A stretch of 64,000 bases of DNA, taken from an uncultured Persicobacter sp. (GTDB lineage: Bacteria; Bacteroidota; Bacteroidia; Cytophagales; Cyclobacteriaceae). The DNA lies in NCBI GenBank assembly GCA_947498325.1, contig CANMKE010000002.1:186001-250000 (forward strand), read 5' to 3'. Position 1 is the first letter of the stretch, and each line of letters starts with the position of its first letter. Below the pieces are notes generated by a model. That model was not told where the DNA came from, searched no databases, and was given only the letters and a program-made list of their open reading frames with translations. The translations under genes and the position numbers were made by a program. Positions 35,223 through 43,875 of the stretch are shown piece by piece.

Positions 35223-35921
35223 TCAGTTATGTTTATTCCACCACTTCAGGGCTTCTCTTTTAGACAAAGGCGATAAGCCTGGTGTTTGTTCTATAAATTG
35301 AAGCACCCATTCATGATTTGTTTTTGAAATTTCCCGCAACGACCAGCCTATTGCTTTATTAATAAAGAATGAGCTACTGCCCAGGTTTTTGCGCAGGATA
35401 TCGGCCTGCAAGTCCAGGTCGACGACCTTTTTGTATTTCAGCTGAAACAGGATGGTGGCCCGCCTGACCCAAAGGTTGGAATCCTCAACCCACTGTGGCA
35501 GCTGCTGTTTTTGCTGTTCAGGAAAACGGCTCCATTGCGCGCCCAACCCATGTGATGCCAGATGGTCTACGGTGTCCCACCACGACTTATGGGTAATCAT
35601 CCAATAAAGTTGATCGATAAATCCGGCCGCCCACCGCTTTTTCATCCGCAGCATCATATCCAAACCAAAATACTGCCATTCTCTTTCCGGTTGTTGCCAA
35701 AGGTAGGTCAGTATCGCAGCGTCGTCTTCGGGCTTGGGAAAACCAGCCTCCAGCAAAAATTGCTTTTGCAAAGCTTTCCGCACAGGCGAGGGCAATCCGT
35801 AAAACTCAAAATGCCCCTGCATATACTTGGCCATTTTTTCGGCCTGTACCGGATCTGCCAAAGCGATTAATCCCGACCGAAATGGCATAAAGTACTCTTC
35901 TATTGCGTCATGGTTTTTCAT
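35223..35921 (-). CDS. DNA alkylation repair protein, AlkD-like HEAT-repeat
   Basis: 232 residues, all helical HEAT-like repeats. Hallmarks: YFGLPSPVRKAL (near residue 40), EREWQYFGLDMM, THKSWWDTVDHLASHGLG with the Trp-Asp pair of the AlkD active site, LWVRRATILFQLKYK, and FFINKAIGWSLREISK. AlkD-type glycosylases excise positively charged alkylpurines such as 7-methylguanine without base flipping. Whether this one is catalytic is not proven, although the WWD..D motif is intact. It is first of a two-gene operon with the DUF606 permease. Confidence 0.88.
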   Translation of the reverse strand: MKNHDAIEEYFMPFRSGLIALADPVQAEKMAKYMQGHFEFYGLPSPVRKALQKQFLLEAGFPKPEDDAAILTYLWQQPEREWQYFGLDMMLRMKKRWAAGFIDQLYWMITHKSWWDTVDHLASHGLGAQWSRFPEQQKQQLPQWVEDSNLWVRRATILFQLKYKKVVDLDLQADILRKNLGSSSFFINKAIGWSLREISKTNHEWVLQFIEQTPGLSPLSKREALKWWNKHN

Positions 35922-36211
35922 TAATGCACAAGTTATAAGCTGATTCTCCGCAATCTACGAAGAAGCATGATCTATGTCTTTTGATGTTTTATACATTTAT
36001 ATTTTATTTCAATTAAAATTCTATGGGAATTCAGCATTTACGACTGCCTTTTTGTCATATTTCGGTTGCTTTGTATCATCTTTGCAGATAAGGCAGTAGT
36101 TTCGAGTGGTCTGTAATTTGTTGAATCAAGTCCAATAGCTGGATATCGGACGATGCAACCATGGGCATTTACTCTATTTGACCTTCCAATATTTTAGTTT
36201 GTTTATCAGAA

Positions 36212-36988
36212 ATGACAACAGTAGATTTTTATAAATATCAGGGAACAGGTAATGACTTTGTGATGGTGGATAATCGCCAGCAAGTGATCGACCCCAATGA
36301 TATCCCTTCTGTTCAGCGGTTGTGCGACCGCAAGTTTGGCATTGGTGCCGACGGATTAATCCTGATTCAGGAGCACCCTGATTATGACTTCGAAATGGTC
36401 TATTTCAATTCAGATGGAAGTAAAAGCCTTTGTGGCAACGGAAGCCGTTGCGCTGTTCGCTTTGCTGAATTTTTGGGTATCGTGAGCAAAAGTACCCACT
36501 TTCTGACCATCGATGGCGGACTGTACGCTGAAATTACGCCAGCCGTGATTCGCCTGAAAATGCCAGATGTTACAACAACAGAACGTATCGGTGAGGATTT
36601 CTTCATCAATACAGGCTCTCCGCATTATGTGCAGTTTGTCGATAAAGTGGAGGCCACAGAGGTTTTCGATGCCGGCCGTGCTATTCGCTATAATGAGCGC
36701 TTTAAGGCGGAAGGTACAAACGTTAATTTTGTGCAACAGCTTGAAGCACAGTCCATCTTTGTTCGTACCTACGAAAGGGGGGTAGAAGATGAAACCCTCT
36801 CTTGTGGAACAGGAGTTACCGCCTGTGCACTTGCCTGCTCACTCAATGAGATGGAAAGCCCCGTAAAAATTAAAACCCTTGGAGGGCTGTTGGAGGTTAG
36901 TTTTGAGAAAAATAGCTCGGAAGGCTTCCAGAATATCTTCCTGACAGGCCCTGCAGAGCAGGTCTTCAGTGGAAAAATAAATATATAA
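36212..36988 (+). CDS. dapF: Diaminopimelate epimerase
   Basis: 258 residues, the two-domain DapF fold. The N-terminal half opens with YQGTGNDFVMVDN. The first catalytic cysteine is in LCGNGSRCAVRFAEFLG and the second in ETLSCGTGVTACALA, and FNSDGSKSLCGNG is complete. It converts LL-DAP to meso-DAP, supplying lysine synthesis and the peptidoglycan cross-link residue. It therefore pairs functionally with the MurF-Alr fusion at 30203. ATG 36212 is well placed. The 290-bp upstream gap holds its promoter; a weak hairpin at 37010-37043 may end the transcript. Confidence 0.96.
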   Translation: MTTVDFYKYQGTGNDFVMVDNRQQVIDPNDIPSVQRLCDRKFGIGADGLILIQEHPDYDFEMVYFNSDGSKSLCGNGSRCAVRFAEFLGIVSKSTHFLTIDGGLYAEITPAVIRLKMPDVTTTERIGEDFFINTGSPHYVQFVDKVEATEVFDAGRAIRYNERFKAEGTNVNFVQQLEAQSIFVRTYERGVEDETLSCGTGVTACALACSLNEMESPVKIKTLGGLLEVSFEKNSSEGFQNIFLTGPAEQVFSGKINI

Positions 36989-37153
36989 AGATGAATTGAA
37001 GGCTTTTTGACAAAAACAGCGTACAATTGTCGATCGTTTTTGTTATTAGTTTTTCATATTTCATTTACCTTTGATAATAAGTGTGACACTCCTGAAAATT
37101 CATGAAGGCAGACTGAACACACTGCAGATTGATATTTGCAAATAAAATTCGCC

Positions 37154-40100
37154 ATGTTAGATAAAATAACCAAAGGCTTTGCCAAGCTGTTCGGAACCAA
37201 ATCCGATCGAGACATTAAGGTAATCTTGCCGATCGTTAAGCAAATTAACGAAGAATTCGATAAACTGAGCTCCATCACTGACGATGACTTGCGTAAGGCA
37301 TCAGCGGGTTTAATGGCGCAAATTCAAGAGGAACTCAAACACCTCGATCAGGAAATCGAAGCGTTGAAATCAAAAGCAGATGCTACGGAAACAGACGTTT
37401 TTGAAAAAGAAGCACTGTACGCTAAAATTGATAAGTTGGATGACCAACGCAATGAAGAACTTGAGGTGGTACTGAACAACATCCTCCCTCAGGCCTTTGC
37501 GATCATGAAAGAAACGGCGCGCCGTTTGAAAGATCAAAAAGAACTGCGCGTTTCCGCCAATGTTCATGACAGAACGATTTCAGCAAAAAGCGACTGCGTT
37601 TCCATTGAAGGGGAAACGGCGGTTTGGCATAACTCCTGGACTGCCGGAGGGCATTTGCTAACATGGGAAATGGTACATTACGATGTGCAGTTGATTGGTG
37701 GTGTGGTCCTTCACCAAGGTAAAATCGGTGAGATGGCTACCGGTGAAGGTAAAACGTTGGTGGCAACACTTCCAGCCTTCCTGAATGCTTTGGCTCGCCG
37801 TGGTGTTCACGTGGTAACGGTCAATGATTATTTGGCTAAACGTGACTCCGAATGGATGGCGCCTTTGTTCCAGTTCCACGGATTGGACATCGACTGTATC
37901 GATAAGTGGCCGGCAAACTCTGAGGAGCGCCGTAACGCCTACCGTGCAGACATCACTTACGGTACCAACAACGAATTCGGTTTTGATTACCTTCGTGACA
38001 ATATGGCACGTGGAACCGATGAGCTGGTACAGCGCAAGCACCACTATGCCATGGTCGATGAGGTCGATTCGGTATTGATTGATGATGCCCGTACCCCATT
38101 GATTATCTCGGGTCCTGTACCTAAAGGCGATCAGCATGAATTCCATATGCTGAAGCCAAGAATTGAGTCACTGGTAGGAGACCAGAAGAAATTGGCGCAG
38201 GGGTTCCTGACCGACGCCAAACGTTTGATTTCCGAAGACCCTAAAAGTGATGAGGGAGGAACAGCCCTGTTCCGTGCTTACCGCGCATTCCCGAAATACA
38301 AACCATTGATTAAATATTTGTCTGAGGACGGTATTCGCCAGATCCTGCAAAAGACAGAAAACTATTATATGGCGGACAACAACCGCGAAATGCCGAAGGC
38401 AGATGAGCCATTGTTGTTTGTAATTGATGAAAAACAAAACTCGGTAGACCTTACAGAAAAAGGGATCGACCATATTACGGGTAAAGGTGAGGATCCTCAA
38501 TTCTTTATCTTGCCAGATATTGGGGTGGAAATTGCCAACCTCGAAAACGACGAGGCGGTTTCTGATGAAGATAAAATCGTTAAGAAAGAGCAGCTGTTAC
38601 AGGATTACGCCGTAAAAGCAGAACGTATTCACTCGGTGAATCAGCTTTTGAAAGCGTACTCATTGTTCGAAAAAGATACGGAGTATATCCTTGACGACGG
38701 TAAAGTGAAAATCGTCGATGAGCAAACAGGTCGTGTAATGGACGGGCGCCGTTACTCTGATGGTTTGCACCAGGCACTGGAAGCCAAAGAAAATGTGAAG
38801 GTAGAAGATGCCACACAAACTTATGCTACCATTACGCTTCAGAACTACTTCCGTATGTACCACAAATTAGGTGGTATGACGGGTACCGCAGAGACGGAAG
38901 CAGGCGAGCTTTGGGATATCTATGAATTGGATGTAGTGGTTATTCCTACCAACCGCCCAATTCAGCGTCAGGATCACGAAGATAAAGTCTTCAAAACAAT
39001 CCGTGAGAAATTCCGCGCAGTAGCCGAAGAGGTGATTCAGTTGCGTGAAGCTGGCCGTCCAGTATTGGTTGGTACAACATCAGTAGATATGTCGGAATTA
39101 CTTTCGCGTATGCTGAGTATGCAACAAATTCCTCATCAGGTACTGAATGCCAAGCAGCACTCGCGTGAAGCAGAGGTTGTAGCACAGGCAGGGCAGCCAG
39201 GAATGGTAACCATCGCTACCAACATGGCAGGTCGTGGTACGGATATTAAACTTACCCCTGAGTCGAAAGCAGCAGGTGGTTTGGCCATTATCGGTACTGA
39301 ACGCCATGAGTCACGTCGTGTCGATCGCCAGTTGCGTGGTCGTGCAGGTCGTCAGGGAGATGTCGGTTCTTCGCAGTTCTTTGTATCTCTTGAAGATAGC
39401 CTGATGCGTATGTTCGGTTCTGAGCGTATCGCTAAGGTAATGGACCGTATGGGCTTGGAAGAGGGCGAAGTAATTCAGCACTCTATGATTACCAAGTCTA
39501 TCGAACGTGCACAGCGCAAGGTGGAAGAAAACAACTTCGGTATTCGTAAGCGTTTGCTGGAATATGATGATGTGATGAACCAGCAACGTGAAGTAATCTA
39601 CGATCGTCGTCGCAATGCCCTATTCGGTGAGCGTTTGTCGATCGATATCATGAACCAGCTTTATGATGTGGTAGAAACGATCGTGATTGCTTACAAAGAG
39701 TCGTTGGATTTGGATGGCTTCAAATTGGAGGTACTGAACACTTTGGGTGTGGATTACCATATTGCTGAAGACAAATTCAATGCAAGTTCTGTGGATGATA
39801 TCGCCAATGAGCTGTTTGATGAGGCTTACGATCAGTATAAAAAGAAAAATGAAATCATCGGTGAGCGTGCAATGCCTGTATTGGAGCATGTAAATGCGGA
39901 ACGTGGCGCGATGGTTGAAAATATTATGGTACCATTCACGGATGGTAAAAAGCAACTCGGCATTGTAACCAACTTGTCGAAAAATATCGAAGATCGTGGT
40001 AAAACATTGATGACCGATATGGAGAAAAGTGCTGCTTTGGCCATTATCGATAACAAGTGGAAAGAACACTTGCGTGAGATGGATGACCTGAAGCAATCGG

Positions 40101-40513
40101 TACAGAATGCCGCTTATGAGCAAAAAGATCCTTTGATGATCTATAAGTTTGAAGCTTTTGAACTATTCAAGAAGTTCCTTTCTGAAGTAAACAACGAAGC
40201 GATCTCATTCTTGATGAAAGCCTCTATTCCAATTGCTGAGCCAGAAAAGGTGCAGGAAGCGAGAGAAGAGCGCCCAAAGCAAGAATATAACACTTCTAAA
40301 GCGGAAACAGGTTCTGCTTTGAGCCAGGACACCCCTCGCCCTGAGGCTCCTGAAGCACCAAAGGAGAAAACAATGCCGATCCGTAAAGAGGTTACGCATG
40401 GCCGAAACGATTTGGTATCGGTACGTTACAATGACGGTTCTGTAAAAGAGAATGTAAAATTCAAGAAGGTAGAAAACGATTTGGCAGCCAACAAATGTGT
40501 GTTGATTGACTAA
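37154..40513 (+). CDS. secA: Preprotein translocase ATPase SecA
   Basis: 1,119 residues from ATG 37154, longer than E. coli SecA (901), as usual in Bacteroidota, which carry inserts in the NBD/PBD part. Visible: Walker A GEMATGEGKTLVATL, DYLAKRDSEWMAP, TYGTNNEFGFDYLRDNM, Walker B DEVDSVLIDDARTPLI, then GMTGTAETE, VLVGTTSVD, ATNMAGRGTDI and RQLRGRAGRQGD. The C-terminal linker is Pro/Glu-rich and ends without the CxCx8CH zinc motif that binds SecB. SecA drives export through SecYEG. A strong terminator follows at 40540. It is transcribed alone. Confidence 0.97.
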   Translation: MLDKITKGFAKLFGTKSDRDIKVILPIVKQINEEFDKLSSITDDDLRKASAGLMAQIQEELKHLDQEIEALKSKADATETDVFEKEALYAKIDKLDDQRNEELEVVLNNILPQAFAIMKETARRLKDQKELRVSANVHDRTISAKSDCVSIEGETAVWHNSWTAGGHLLTWEMVHYDVQLIGGVVLHQGKIGEMATGEGKTLVATLPAFLNALARRGVHVVTVNDYLAKRDSEWMAPLFQFHGLDIDCIDKWPANSEERRNAYRADITYGTNNEFGFDYLRDNMARGTDELVQRKHHYAMVDEVDSVLIDDARTPLIISGPVPKGDQHEFHMLKPRIESLVGDQKKLAQGFLTDAKRLISEDPKSDEGGTALFRAYRAFPKYKPLIKYLSEDGIRQILQKTENYYMADNNREMPKADEPLLFVIDEKQNSVDLTEKGIDHITGKGEDPQFFILPDIGVEIANLENDEAVSDEDKIVKKEQLLQDYAVKAERIHSVNQLLKAYSLFEKDTEYILDDGKVKIVDEQTGRVMDGRRYSDGLHQALEAKENVKVEDATQTYATITLQNYFRMYHKLGGMTGTAETEAGELWDIYELDVVVIPTNRPIQRQDHEDKVFKTIREKFRAVAEEVIQLREAGRPVLVGTTSVDMSELLSRMLSMQQIPHQVLNAKQHSREAEVVAQAGQPGMVTIATNMAGRGTDIKLTPESKAAGGLAIIGTERHESRRVDRQLRGRAGRQGDVGSSQFFVSLEDSLMRMFGSERIAKVMDRMGLEEGEVIQHSMITKSIERAQRKVEENNFGIRKRLLEYDDVMNQQREVIYDRRRNALFGERLSIDIMNQLYDVVETIVIAYKESLDLDGFKLEVLNTLGVDYHIAEDKFNASSVDDIANELFDEAYDQYKKKNEIIGERAMPVLEHVNAERGAMVENIMVPFTDGKKQLGIVTNLSKNIEDRGKTLMTDMEKSAALAIIDNKWKEHLREMDDLKQSVQNAAYEQKDPLMIYKFEAFELFKKFLSEVNNEAISFLMKASIPIAEPEKVQEAREERPKQEYNTSKAETGSALSQDTPRPEAPEAPKEKTMPIRKEVTHGRNDLVSVRYNDGSVKENVKFKKVENDLAANKCVLID

Positions 40514-40539
40514 TTTGAACCTTTTTGTTTAATATATAT

Positions 40540-40576
40540 AATGGGGTTGCGTTCTTAGGATCGTAACCCCATTTTT
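40540..40576 (+). terminator. Terminator of secA
   Basis: AATGGGGTT pairs with AACCCCATT, followed by a TTTTTG run. It lies 27 bp after the secA stop. Confidence 0.8.
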
Positions 40577-40711
40577 GTTGGGTCGAAAATGTCCATCAAC
40601 AAAGGTCAGTAATAGAGCTGCCTGCCCAACAGACGATATATTAAACAATGGCTAAAATTTTGTAAATTGAGCGCCAATAGGCAAAACCGAAATTTAAATA
40701 AACCCATTACT

Positions 40712-41254
40712 ATGAAAAATATCTATGTCCTGTTTGGCATGTTCTTGCTGGCAACGGCGTGTTCTCCGAAAGTAGCGAAGACCACCACCACCAATTATCA
40801 AGAAGATATTTCGACGAACCGAGAAGATTTTGTTCAGCTTAAAGCGCAGCAAGAAGCGAAACAGGCCGAACAGCAAAAAGAAAATCAGTTAACAAAAGAA
40901 CAGGATTTTTCTGAGTCATCAGCAATCACTACAGGAGTAGATGCGCAATTGCAGGCTTTTGCAGCCGCAAATGCAGGCAGTTATGCCACCAAATACACCA
41001 TTCAGGTATATTCAGGAACAAGCCGCGACCGTGCCAACGAAATTAAATCGGAGGTTTATGAATTGCTCCCTGAAGCCAAGCCAAAGGTAACTTATGTACA
41101 GCCGACCTATCGGGTGCGTATTGGGGAGTATTACAGCCGTGTCGATGCTTACGGACTTTACAAAAAAGCCAAGAGTAATTTCGGACGTGCGATCATTATT
41201 CCTTTCAAAGTGAAACTGGGAGATCAATCCCCAGCAGAGACGACACAGGATTAG
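40712..41254 (+). CDS. SPOR-domain lipoprotein
   Basis: 180 residues from ATG 40712; an upstream in-frame start at 40667 gives no sensible signal. Signal MKNIYVLFGMFLLATAC with lipobox LATAC. A long Gln/Lys/Glu-rich linker (residues ~30-75) follows. A C-terminal SPOR fold comes last: KYTIQVYSGTSRDRANEIKS, then VQPTYRVRIGEYYSRVDAYGLYKKAKSNF. SPOR domains bind denuded glycan strands at the division septum, so this is likely an outer-membrane lipoprotein that targets the septum. The M20 hydrolase gene begins 16 bp downstream, so the two are probably one operon. Confidence 0.85.
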   Translation: MKNIYVLFGMFLLATACSPKVAKTTTTNYQEDISTNREDFVQLKAQQEAKQAEQQKENQLTKEQDFSESSAITTGVDAQLQAFAAANAGSYATKYTIQVYSGTSRDRANEIKSEVYELLPEAKPKVTYVQPTYRVRIGEYYSRVDAYGLYKKAKSNFGRAIIIPFKVKLGDQSPAETTQD

Positions 41255-41270
41255 CCATAATTTATCAGTC

Positions 41271-42455
41271 ATGAAATCAACCATTCAGCAATTAGCCAAA
41301 GAAATAAAGCAGCAGGTGATCGATTACCGACAATACCTGCATCAGCACCCAGAATTATCTTTTCAGGAACACCATACCGTAAAGTATGTTGCTGATCAGC
41401 TCACCGCCATGGGAATCACGCGGCAGGAAACCAAGGCCGAAACAGGATTGGTGGCACTGATTGAAGGCAAGAACCCCACGAAAAAAGTCATCGCTTTACG
41501 TGCTGATCTTGATGCCCTGCCAATTGTTGAAGAGAATGATCAACCGTACAAATCACAAAATGATGGGGTGATGCACGCCTGCGGGCACGATGCACACACG
41601 GCCTCTTTGTTGGGGGCGGCCTATATACTGAACCAGGTTAAAGATCAGTTCGAAGGGACTGTCAAGCTGGTATTTCAGCCTGGTGAAGAGCAGCTTCCTG
41701 GTGGTGCTTCGTTGATGATCAAAGATGGCGCACTGGAAAATCCAAAGCCTGAAGCCATCATCGGGCAGCACGTGATGCCTTTTATTCCTGTCGGGAAAGT
41801 AGGCTTCCGCCCAGGGATGTACATGGCTTCTTGCGATGAGCTACATATCACCGTTCGTGGAAAAGGCGGACATGCGGCCTTGCCTGAAAACAATATTGAT
41901 CCTATTGTGATTGCGGCCAACATGATCGTCTCCTTGCAGCAAATTGTCAGTCGTTTTGCGCCACCAAAAATCCCCTGTGTACTTTCCTTCGGAGATATTC
42001 GTGCTTTTGGCGCAACCAATATTATTCCTGATCAAGTCAAGATCAAAGGAACCTTCAGAACCATGAATGAGCCTTGGCGCGCCGAGGCACATGAGCGAAT
42101 CGTGAAAATGGCCAAAGGGATTGTAGAAGGCATGGGCGGAACGGTAGATTTCGATATTCGCAAAGGCTACCCTTATCTGGAAAATGATGAAGCCTTGACC
42201 TTGCGCAACCGTGCCGTGGCAGAGGAATATTTAGGTGAAGAGAATGTCGTTGATTTGGATATTTGGTTGGGTGCCGAAGATTTTTCTTATTACACCCAAG
42301 AAATGAAAGCCTGTTTTTATCGATTAGGAACAAGGAATGAAGCCAAGGGAATCACTTCGGCCGTTCATACGCCTACTTTCGATATTGATCATGATGCTTT
42401 GGAAATCGGATCAGGATTGATGGCGTTTATGGCGTTTAAAGAATTACAAGGTTGA
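41271..42455 (+). CDS. M20-family amidohydrolase (N-acyl-L-amino-acid amidohydrolase type)
   Basis: 394 residues. Metal ligands: MHACGHDAHTASLLG (His-x-Asp), VFQPGEEQLPGGASLMI (Glu-Glu), IGQHVMPFIPVG (His) and the distal His in AVHTPTFDIDHD. The lid domain begins near residue 185 (ITVRGKGGHAALPENNIDP). The family hydrolyses N-acyl or aminoacyl amide bonds: hippurate, indole-3-acetyl-amino acids, N-acyl-DAP. No signal peptide, so it is cytoplasmic. Probably co-transcribed with the SPOR lipoprotein. The exact substrate is not readable from sequence. Confidence 0.88.
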   Translation: MKSTIQQLAKEIKQQVIDYRQYLHQHPELSFQEHHTVKYVADQLTAMGITRQETKAETGLVALIEGKNPTKKVIALRADLDALPIVEENDQPYKSQNDGVMHACGHDAHTASLLGAAYILNQVKDQFEGTVKLVFQPGEEQLPGGASLMIKDGALENPKPEAIIGQHVMPFIPVGKVGFRPGMYMASCDELHITVRGKGGHAALPENNIDPIVIAANMIVSLQQIVSRFAPPKIPCVLSFGDIRAFGATNIIPDQVKIKGTFRTMNEPWRAEAHERIVKMAKGIVEGMGGTVDFDIRKGYPYLENDEALTLRNRAVAEEYLGEENVVDLDIWLGAEDFSYYTQEMKACFYRLGTRNEAKGITSAVHTPTFDIDHDALEIGSGLMAFMAFKELQG

Positions 42456-42801
42456 TTTTGGGAGGTGTTATAGACCATGATTTATTTTAACTGATATTTG
42501 ACAAAATTTAATCGCTGTAGGGGCTGATCCAATGTCATTAAGATGCTGTAGAGATGTTATTTTTAACGTCTAACACAATGCTGACCCTAATAATGACCCT
42601 TATATTCAAATTGTTACGTGAGACATAATGAATTATGCCTTTACAGGAAAATCAAAATCACGGAAATCCTGTAAATCAAGGTAATCATGGTCAAAAAATA
42701 AAGACCAATCGAACAACACATAAGCTGCCTTCTGAAATCATTCGGAAGGCATTTTTGTTTTCTGTTCAACCCTTTGTTATTTGCAGAAAAAAAGAAATAC
42801 C
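42456..42801. other. Intergenic region M20 hydrolase / mazG
   Basis: About 345 bp, AT-rich, with a terminator hairpin at 42727-42757. No gene was recognised. The mazG promoter must lie after the terminator, in a short stretch that contains CCCTTTGTTATTTGC. Confidence 0.4.
42727..42757 (+). terminator. Terminator upstream of mazG
   Basis: GCCTTCTGAA / TTCGGAAGGC, a 10-bp stem with one wobble and an ATCA loop, followed by ATTTTTGTTTT. Confidence 0.75.
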
Positions 42802-43620
42802 ATGCCGAAAATAGATCCTCCAAAAGATACCAAAAGAGCGGAGAAATTAGCCGCTTTTGATCGCCTGCTGACCATCATGGACGAGTTGCGATTGAACTGC
42901 CCATGGGACAAGAAACAAACGACGGAGTCTTTGCGTCATTTGACGATCGAAGAAGTGTATGAACTTTCAGACGCCATAATGGAGGGTGCTGCTGAAGAGG
43001 TACGCAAGGAGTTGGGTGACCTGATGTTGCATTTGGTGTTTTATGCCAAGATCGGGGAAGAAAATGCGCAATTCGATATTACCGACGTGCTCAATGGTAT
43101 TTGTGATAAATTGATCCACCGCCATCCGCATATTTATAGCGATACGGTGGCGGATGATGAAGAAGCTGTTAAGCAGAATTGGGAGAAGATCAAGCTGAAA
43201 GAGAAAGGCAATGTTTCTGTTTTGGGAGGCGTTCCGAAAACCCTCCCCGCTTTGGTCAAGGCCATGCGCATTCAGGAAAAAGCCCGAGGCGTAGGTTTCG
43301 ACTGGGACGATAAAACACAGGTTTGGGAGAAAGTCGAAGAGGAATTGGGTGAGTTTAAAGCCGAATTCAACATCGCCGATGGTAGCGAAATCGATCATGA
43401 AAAAGCACAGGACGAATTCGGAGATGTGTTATTTTCCCTGATCAATTATTCCCGATTTCTGGACATCAATGCCGAAGAAGCATTGGAGCGCACCAACCGA
43501 AAATTTATCTACCGTTTTCAGTACTTGGAGCAAGCCGCCGCTGCAGATGGTAAAAATCTGTCGGACATGAGCCTTGAGGAAATGGATTATTATTGGAACG
43601 AAGCGAAGAAGGGAAAGTAG
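42802..43620 (+). CDS. mazG: Nucleoside triphosphate pyrophosphohydrolase MazG
   Basis: 272 residues from ATG 42802 with tandem all-alpha MazG domains. The first domain shows ELRLNCPWDKKQTTESLRHL, EEVYELSDAI and RKELGDLMLHLVF (the ExxE and ExxD Mg-binding residues). The second has KVEEELGEFKAEFN and EFGDVLFSLINYSRF. MazG hydrolyses NTPs and dNTPs to monophosphates, clearing aberrant nucleotides and affecting ppGpp-linked stress responses. The length and both metal sites match E. coli MazG (263 aa). Transcribed alone. Confidence 0.95.
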   Translation: MPKIDPPKDTKRAEKLAAFDRLLTIMDELRLNCPWDKKQTTESLRHLTIEEVYELSDAIMEGAAEEVRKELGDLMLHLVFYAKIGEENAQFDITDVLNGICDKLIHRHPHIYSDTVADDEEAVKQNWEKIKLKEKGNVSVLGGVPKTLPALVKAMRIQEKARGVGFDWDDKTQVWEKVEEELGEFKAEFNIADGSEIDHEKAQDEFGDVLFSLINYSRFLDINAEEALERTNRKFIYRFQYLEQAAAADGKNLSDMSLEEMDYYWNEAKKGK

Positions 43621-43740
43621 TTTAAAGCATACGCTATTGCGATCTTCCTCCTCGTTGATTGTCAATGATTGATCATCACGAGAGGGATGCTCGCGATAGT
43701 TTGACGCCCTAATTTTACGCCCAAAAGGAATGCTGATATT

Positions 43741-43810
43741 TTAGTTCAAACGTCCTGCGATTACTAACCATTGTTTTTTAACCATGATTTTAAAATAATC
43801 TGTGGACAAA
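43741..43810 (+). repeat. REP-like repeat element, copy B (degenerate hairpin)
   Basis: Begins TTAGTTCAAACGTCCTGCG like copy A at 7066. The second arm is decayed (CGATTACTAA instead of CGTTTGAACTAA). It ends AAATAATCTGTGGACAAA (43793-43810) like copy A. Same orientation. It lies in the gap between mazG and the GT35 gene. Confidence 0.55.
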
Positions 43811-43819
43811 ATAAAACAT

Positions 43820-43853
43820 AAAAAATCCCGACCAGTCATCTGATCGGGATTTG
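43820..43853 (-). terminator. Terminator of the GT35 gene
   Basis: AAATCCCGA / TCGGGATTT with an inner CAG/CTG pairing. On the minus strand it is followed by TTTTTTATGTTTTAT. It lies 22 bp beyond the stop. Confidence 0.8.
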
Positions 43854-43875
43854 CATTTTCAAGCCTCAGGCTTTC

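Noticed and set aside
37010-37043. Hairpin ACAAAAAC/GTTTTTGT as the dapF terminator
   Set aside because: The stem is nearly all A-T and lacks a GC-rich core; mentioned only as weak under dapF.
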